Positions 5,941-9,139 of a DNA stretch of 9,139 nucleotides are shown in pieces. The position numbers and the translations under genes are program-made. Numbering within the stretch: the stretch's first letter is position 1; every line of letters begins with the position of its first letter. The notes beneath the pieces were generated by a model. That model was given only the letters and a program-made list of their open reading frames with translations. It made no database searches and had not been told where the DNA came from. Origin of the DNA: Salinisphaeraceae bacterium UBA4764 (GTDB lineage: Bacteria; Pseudomonadota; Gammaproteobacteria; Nevskiales; Salinisphaeraceae); the NCBI GenBank assembly GCA_002403445.1, contig DHHU01000066.1, positions 1,064 through 10,202 of the forward strand, written 5' to 3'.

Positions 5941-7272
5941 ATGAGCAACACAACTTCCGAAACAGCCACGCTTCAGCGCACCCTCGGGCTGGGGGCGGTG
6001 GTGCTGACCGGCGTTGCCTACATGGCGCCGATGATCGTGCTCGGCACCTTTGGTGTGGTCGCCAAGGCCTCGAACGGCACTGTCCCGACGGCCTATATCG
6101 TCACTTTGATTGCCATGCTGTTCACCGCCTACAGCTACGGACGCATGGCCTCGGCCTATCCGGTCTCGGGCTCGGCCTACACTTACGTGGGCAAAGGTAT
6201 CGGCCGGCGCTTTGGCTTCATGGCCGGCTGGCTGATTCTTCTGGACTATTTCTTTCTCCCGCTGGTCATCTGGCTTATCGGCGCATCGTTTCTGTCCAGC
6301 GAATTCCCTAGCGTACCGATGGGTGTATGGATCGTTGCTTACATCGTGCTCACGACCACCCTCAACATCATTGGAATCAAGGTCGCCACGAGTGTGAATT
6401 CTGTGCTTATGGCTTTCCAGGTCCTGGTCCTGATCTTTTTCGTTGCGCTCAGTGCCGCCCATTTCTTTGGCGCGACTACGGGGGCGAGCGCACTGACACC
6501 GTTTTTTAATTCGCACACGACACTAACGGCGATCTCGGCCGGCGCAGCGCTGGCAGCCTATTCCTTCATTGGCTTCGACGCGGTGACCACTCTCACGGAA
6601 GAAACCGTGAATCCACGGCGCAATATTCCCCGGGCAGTAATCATCACGGCCCTGATCGGCGGCGTGGTCTTTATTATCACGAGCTATACCGTGGAACTGG
6701 CGCACCCCGGCACCCAGTTCAAGCATACGGACTCCGCGGCATTCGAGATCGCAATGACGATCGGCGGCAACCTGTTCGCCTCGGTGTTCATCGCCGGAAT
6801 GATCGTGACCCAGTTCGCTTCAGGAATTGCTGCACAGGCCACCGCATCGCGCTTGCTCTATGCCATGGGTCGCGACGGCGTACTGCCCAGGCGTGTCTTT
6901 GCCTACATCGCTCCGCGTCTTCATACGCCGGTCTTCGGAGTGGCCCTGATTGGCCTCGTTGGGCTTGCTGCGCTTTTCATGAGCGTGAGCACCTCGACGT
7001 CGTTTATCAACTTCGGGGCTTTTAGCGCCTTTACCTTGGTCAACCTCAGCGTGATCGTGCATTTTTTGCGCAACCGCGAGAATAGCGGCAATGCGTTCGG
7101 CTGGTTCATCGCGCCGCTGCTGGGCGCCGCGATCGACGCCTACTTGTTATTCAGCTTGGATACGCCGGCACACGTCATCGGGGGCATCTGGCTGGTGCTC
7201 GGTCTGGGGATGCTGACCTGGCTAACCCGCGGTTTCAAACAGCCGCCGCCAGAAATGTATATCGAGGAATGA
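5941..7272 (+). CDS. APC-family amino acid/polyamine permease, PuuP-like
   Basis: A 443-residue inner-membrane permease of the amino acid-polyamine-organocation superfamily with about 12 membrane helices, using ion-coupled uptake. TM1 carries the broken-helix motif GVAYMAPMIVLGTFG (24-38). Other family marks are YPVSGSAYTYV (73-83), GFMAGWLILLDYFFLP (92-107), the TM6 block YSFIGFDAVTTLTEET (207-222), RLLYAMGRDGVLP (304-316) and INFGAFSAFTLVNLSV (356-371). The spacing and wording of these blocks follow E. coli PuuP, the putrescine importer, although specificity is not fixed by this. The start is secure: GGGAG at 5931-5935, 5 nt before the ATG. Its gene follows the amidase gene by 12 nt, so the permease probably imports the amidase's substrate or a precursor. 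An APC transporter of another amine, amino acid or amide is equally possible. It is the last gene of the operon; candidate terminators follow at 7273-7306 and 7428-7455. Confidence 0.92.
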   Translation: MSNTTSETATLQRTLGLGAVVLTGVAYMAPMIVLGTFGVVAKASNGTVPTAYIVTLIAMLFTAYSYGRMASAYPVSGSAYTYVGKGIGRRFGFMAGWLILLDYFFLPLVIWLIGASFLSSEFPSVPMGVWIVAYIVLTTTLNIIGIKVATSVNSVLMAFQVLVLIFFVALSAAHFFGATTGASALTPFFNSHTTLTAISAGAALAAYSFIGFDAVTTLTEETVNPRRNIPRAVIITALIGGVVFIITSYTVELAHPGTQFKHTDSAAFEIAMTIGGNLFASVFIAGMIVTQFASGIAAQATASRLLYAMGRDGVLPRRVFAYIAPRLHTPVFGVALIGLVGLAALFMSVSTSTSFINFGAFSAFTLVNLSVIVHFLRNRENSGNAFGWFIAPLLGAAIDAYLLFSLDTPAHVIGGIWLVLGLGMLTWLTRGFKQPPPEMYIEE

Positions 7273-7317
7273 CGCGCAATATTGATTCTCCGTGACAAAT
7301 TGTGCGTTATGTGCTTT
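7273..7317 (+). terminator. Candidate hairpin immediately after the permease gene
   Basis: CGCGCAAT (7273-7280) pairs with ATTGTGCG (7299-7306) with one G-U, and TTG (7282-7284) extends the stem to CAA (7296-7298) across one bulged A, leaving an 11-nt loop. A T-rich run (TTATGTGCTTTT) follows. The stem is decent but the T tract is interrupted, so terminator activity is uncertain. Confidence 0.35.
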
Positions 7318-7427
7318 TGACTGCATTGTCGACGACATTCACCGGCCTCGGCCACGTTCGGGGACACGGTCTCCAGAGCTGCGTTGAACGTGTCGGCTGA
7401 TCACAGTCGGCCGCATGGGTTGCCCCG

Positions 7428-7455
7428 AAAGCGCGGCCAGAGCCTGAGCGCTTTT
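7428..7455 (+). terminator. Candidate Rho-independent terminator of the amidase-permease operon
   Basis: AAAGCGC (7428-7434) pairs with GCGCTTT (7448-7454); inside it GGC (7435-7437) pairs with GCC (7442-7444) around a CAGA loop, leaving TGA bulged. The 3' arm runs into TTTT then AAT. This is the best terminator shape in the window, 155 bp past the permease stop. Confidence 0.48.
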
Positions 7456-7480
7456 AATGACTAAAAAAGATCTGCTTGCG

Positions 7481-7505
7481 GTTCAAAAATCGGCTGTTTT
7501 TGAAC
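7481..7505. repeat. Perfect 9-bp inverted repeat GTTCAAAAA/TTTTTGAAC
   Basis: Arms at 7481-7489 and 7497-7505 flank the 7-base spacer TCGGCTG. The stem is two-thirds AT and not followed by a T tract, so it looks more like a protein-binding or recombination site than a terminator. It lies just before the first recognisable remnant of the decayed regulator gene. Confidence 0.45.
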
Positions 7506-7529
7506 AATCCAATCGCGATCAACGCAAGT

Positions 7530-7785
7530 AACCTTTATGGGTCACCATCAACTTTAATCAACACGCCAGCGGGCCGCGTTTGCTTAATATCTTTGAACGA
7601 TAACGGGCAATACCCATGCCCAACTCACGCTCGCCCCCTATCTGGCGCTTGGCTCGATTGATCGCCACATGCGAGCCGCCGTAGGATCCTACAAAGTCTG
7701 CGTGGCCGAGCTCGTGAGCAAGCTTGAACAATACCTGCCGACCGTTACCCTGATCAGCGCGCCACAAGGGCGATTCCTTAAATGA
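7530..7785 (+). pseudogene. Remnant of a MocR-type (GntR-aminotransferase) regulator or class I aminotransferase, C-terminal part
   Basis: The frame 7597-7785 is open for 62 codons and reads like the late aminotransferase domain of PLP-dependent MocR regulators. It shows THAQLTLAPYLALGSIDRHM, then a helix ending LVSKLEQYLPTVTLISAPQG, corresponding to the usual small-residue, LA-x-(F/Y)L, DRHLRR and RPQGGF blocks. A second frame just upstream (7530-7602) gives YGSPSTLINTPAGRV and then SLND, resembling the GSFSK-x-L-x-PG-x-RVG lysine loop, but the PLP-binding Lys is not present. Joining the two requires a frame change near 7600, where the main frame also has a TGA (7594-7596). The N-terminal DNA-binding and most aminotransferase sequence are missing, and the C-terminus stops at Q-G-R-F-L-K, before the conserved end. 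It is not functional. The family call rests on pattern memory and is moderate. Confidence 0.5.
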
Positions 7786-8267
7786 CGCGCGTCACCGACG
7801 TGTGAAACGCTACGTCGCTTTTCAATGCCATGCGATGCACTTCAGTGGTGCCTGTTTCCGGGCAAAGCAGGAAGGCCTTGCCAAGCTGAGCGTCGAGTGC
7901 ACCGAGTGTCAGAACGGCACGGATACTTCGACCCTCCATAAGGCTGCAGGGGGCAATTACGGGTAGAGTCAGATGAGTCACGAGTATTTGGGTCAATTAG
8001 GCTAAGCCGATAGCCTCATCGATATCAGCGTTGAAATTGCCGCGGTGTCCGCCGGCCTTGATGCCCTAGGCGATGGGCGCCTTAACGCCGGCCGATTCGG
8101 CCTCTTGCCGCTTCTTTGGGGACGTTACACTGACCAATACTCGGCCGTCATAGGATTGAATCGATCGTATCGTAACCAACTTCGGTACGCCGAAGTGGAA
8201 GCTGACCACTGCCAGCTTTTTCGTTGATGACCAGATTTAACATCTGATCTTTCGAATCGAAGGGCAT
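7778..8267 (-). pseudogene. Decayed nitronate monooxygenase (2-nitropropane dioxygenase family)
   Basis: On the minus strand the translation follows the middle and late part of FMN-dependent nitronate monooxygenases, which oxidise alkyl nitronates. From 8267 the frame gives MPFDSKDQMLNLVINEK; a shift in the AAAAA run near 8217-8221 moves to a frame reading LAVVSFHFGVPK, then QEAESAGVKAPIA, IKAGGHRGNF (the family's GGH block), LTLPVIAPCSLMEGRSI (the PVIAAGGI-x-DGR block) and LGALDAQLGKAFLLCPETG (the GA-x-x-x-q-x-GTAF-l-x-c-x-E block). Two internal stops interrupt it: TAG at 8068-8066, where Gln is expected before G-I, and TAA at 7999-7997, where Gln is also plausible. Both fit single C-to-T changes (CAG to TAG, CAA to TAA). 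The first ~100-150 residues are absent, and the C-terminus is cut after HTSVTRVI (TAA at 7780-7778), where functional members continue S-G-R-P-A-R. It is a clear pseudogene. Confidence 0.8.
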
Positions 8268-8285
8268 GTAGCAAGTCTTTGATGT

Positions 8286-9071
8286 CTACTCTTTTCCTGT
8301 CAGTCCGTACCAAGCCGCGGCATTGTCATGGAGAACTTGTCGAGCCAATGTCTCTCCGAGCGTACTGCATATAAGGTCTAAGTCCTTTGTCTTAAAAGCC
8401 CGCCTTGCCCGTGTCCCTGGTAGATCCGTACCGAACATGAGAGCAGAGGGATCAATAGCGGCGATGTCCCGAAGCGACTCGGATACATCCAACCGAACGC
8501 GGCCAAAGCCCGTAGCCTTTATTTTTACCCCGCCCGCGACGAGGCGAAAGAGTGCGGAATATCCCGTGCGCGTCATTCCAAGATGATCAATCGTAACTTT
8601 GGGTAGCGTAGCCAGACGCGGCTCCAGCGCCGGGAGATCTCCCGAGTCCACATATAGTTCGATGTGCCATCCGGCGAGATCGTAAACGCGACGAGCCAAC
8701 CGGTCCATGTGCTCAAGACGCTCCGGGCCACCTCGGTAAAGGTTGAAGCGTACCGCGCGTACGCCTGCTGCGTGCAACCTCATTATCTCGGCGTCGGAAA
8801 CAGTAACCGGTAATTGGGTTACGCCGACGAAGTTGGGTCCTAGTCGCTGCAGTGCATCAAGAAGGTAAGACTGATCGAATTTCTGGAATGAACCAGAGAC
8901 TACCGCACCGCCTGTTACCCGGAGCCCGAACACATTAGTGCTCTCGAGATAGTCTGTGCATGTAAACGGGTTGGGAAGATAGCCTCGATTGGGTACAAGG
9001 GGGAAATGCGGATCAATGATATGAAAGTGGGCATCGAATAAGTGGTAGCCAGCTCCGCTAACAGCACACAT
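8286..9071 (-). CDS. Amidohydrolase family protein (amidohydrolase 2, PDC lactonase-like)
   Basis: A 261-residue cytoplasmic TIM-barrel hydrolase of the amidohydrolase 2 group, which includes 2-pyrone-4,6-dicarboxylate lactonase (LigI) and related lactonases and decarboxylases. The strand-1 metal motif is DAHFHIID with His15 and His17. VRAVRFNLYRGG (104-115) matches the arginine-bearing strand of LigI-like enzymes. TIDHLG (160-165) supplies His163, and FGTDLPGTR (213-221) supplies the catalytic Asp216. Length is a little under the ~290 usual for LigI. Many members of this branch work with or without a metal, so metal use is uncertain. The ATG at 9071 is the only reasonable start: an in-frame TGA lies 18 nt upstream and the HxH motif follows at residue 15. 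No Shine-Dalgarno is visible before it. It stands at the window edge beside pseudogenes, with codons somewhat less GC-biased than those of the permease. A likely substrate is a lactone or carboxylated ring in aromatic or sugar-acid catabolism, but this is inference. Confidence 0.85.
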   Translation of the reverse strand: MCAVSGAGYHLFDAHFHIIDPHFPLVPNRGYLPNPFTCTDYLESTNVFGLRVTGGAVVSGSFQKFDQSYLLDALQRLGPNFVGVTQLPVTVSDAEIMRLHAAGVRAVRFNLYRGGPERLEHMDRLARRVYDLAGWHIELYVDSGDLPALEPRLATLPKVTIDHLGMTRTGYSALFRLVAGGVKIKATGFGRVRLDVSESLRDIAAIDPSALMFGTDLPGTRARRAFKTKDLDLICSTLGETLARQVLHDNAAAWYGLTGKE

Positions 9072-9096
9072 GGAATTCAGTGCTGATCAGTTGAGT

Positions 9097-9106
9097 TAAG
9101 CGCTTA
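9097..9106. repeat. 10-bp palindrome TAAGCGCTTA upstream of the amidohydrolase
   Basis: A perfect palindrome 26 bp before the amidohydrolase start, next to a CTGATCAG palindrome (9083-9090). The location fits an operator in the promoter of this minus-strand gene, but the window ends 33 bases further on and no promoter hexamers are clear. Confidence 0.3.
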
Positions 9107-9139
9107 TTGGGATAGGCTCTTATTCCGAGCATTTCAGAT

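Noticed and set aside
5914..6516. A 200-codon minus-strand open frame
   Set aside because: It is antisense to the permease; highly charged, low-complexity translation rich in Arg, His and Asp, typical of the reverse of membrane-helix codons.
7476..7661. A 61-codon plus-strand frame read as a small gene
   Set aside because: It begins inside the inverted repeat and is better explained as the upstream, frame-shifted part of the MocR-type remnant.
7558..7767. A 69-codon minus-strand frame
   Set aside because: It is antisense to the MocR-type remnant and has no recognisable family pattern of its own.

Overview
The window looks like chromosomal DNA of a moderately high-GC Gram-negative bacterium, most likely a proteobacterium. 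The basis is strong AGGAG-type ribosome sites, GC-rich codon use, and proteins (GatZ, a class A-like small heat-shock protein, PhoU, a PuuP-like permease) of the forms usual in that phylum. I cannot name a genus from sequence alone. No tRNA, rRNA, CRISPR array, phage gene or intact insertion sequence was recognised.

Layout. (1) 1-2288, minus strand: a two-gene sugar unit, a PfkB-family kinase followed by a GatZ/KbaZ-family protein, translationally coupled by a TGATG overlap. Another gene may begin at the window edge. (2) 2289-3298: about 1 kb of AT-richer sequence with no convincing gene; its right end holds a structured, palindrome-containing leader for the next gene. (3) 3299-3742, plus strand: an Hsp20 small heat-shock protein. 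(4) 3743-4178: non-coding, with short repeats and hairpins. (5) 4179-4937, plus: phoU, without pst genes beside it. (6) 5107-7272, plus: a two-gene operon of a nitrilase-superfamily amidase and a PuuP-like amino acid/polyamine permease. (7) 7273-8285: a gene graveyard with hairpins, a C-terminal scrap of a PLP-dependent MocR-type regulator/aminotransferase (plus) and a decayed nitronate monooxygenase (minus), meeting tail to tail near 7780. (8) 8286-9071, minus: an amidohydrolase of the PDC-lactonase-like (amidohydrolase 2) type.

How the genes work together. The kinase and GatZ fit a ketohexose route: phosphorylation of D-tagatose (or a related ketose), then conversion of tagatose 6-phosphate by GatZ, which has been described in Agrobacterium as a 4-epimerase giving fructose 6-phosphate. 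The amidase and permease fit uptake of a small amine or amide and hydrolysis of its amide bond to acid and ammonia. Hsp20 and PhoU are housekeeping stress and phosphate functions. The remaining DNA shows erosion: at least two catabolic or regulatory genes have been lost between the permease and the amidohydrolase. I found no clear undescribed system. The points most worth checking are the pseudogene junction, the possible RNA thermometer before hsp20, and the substrate of the amidase-permease pair.
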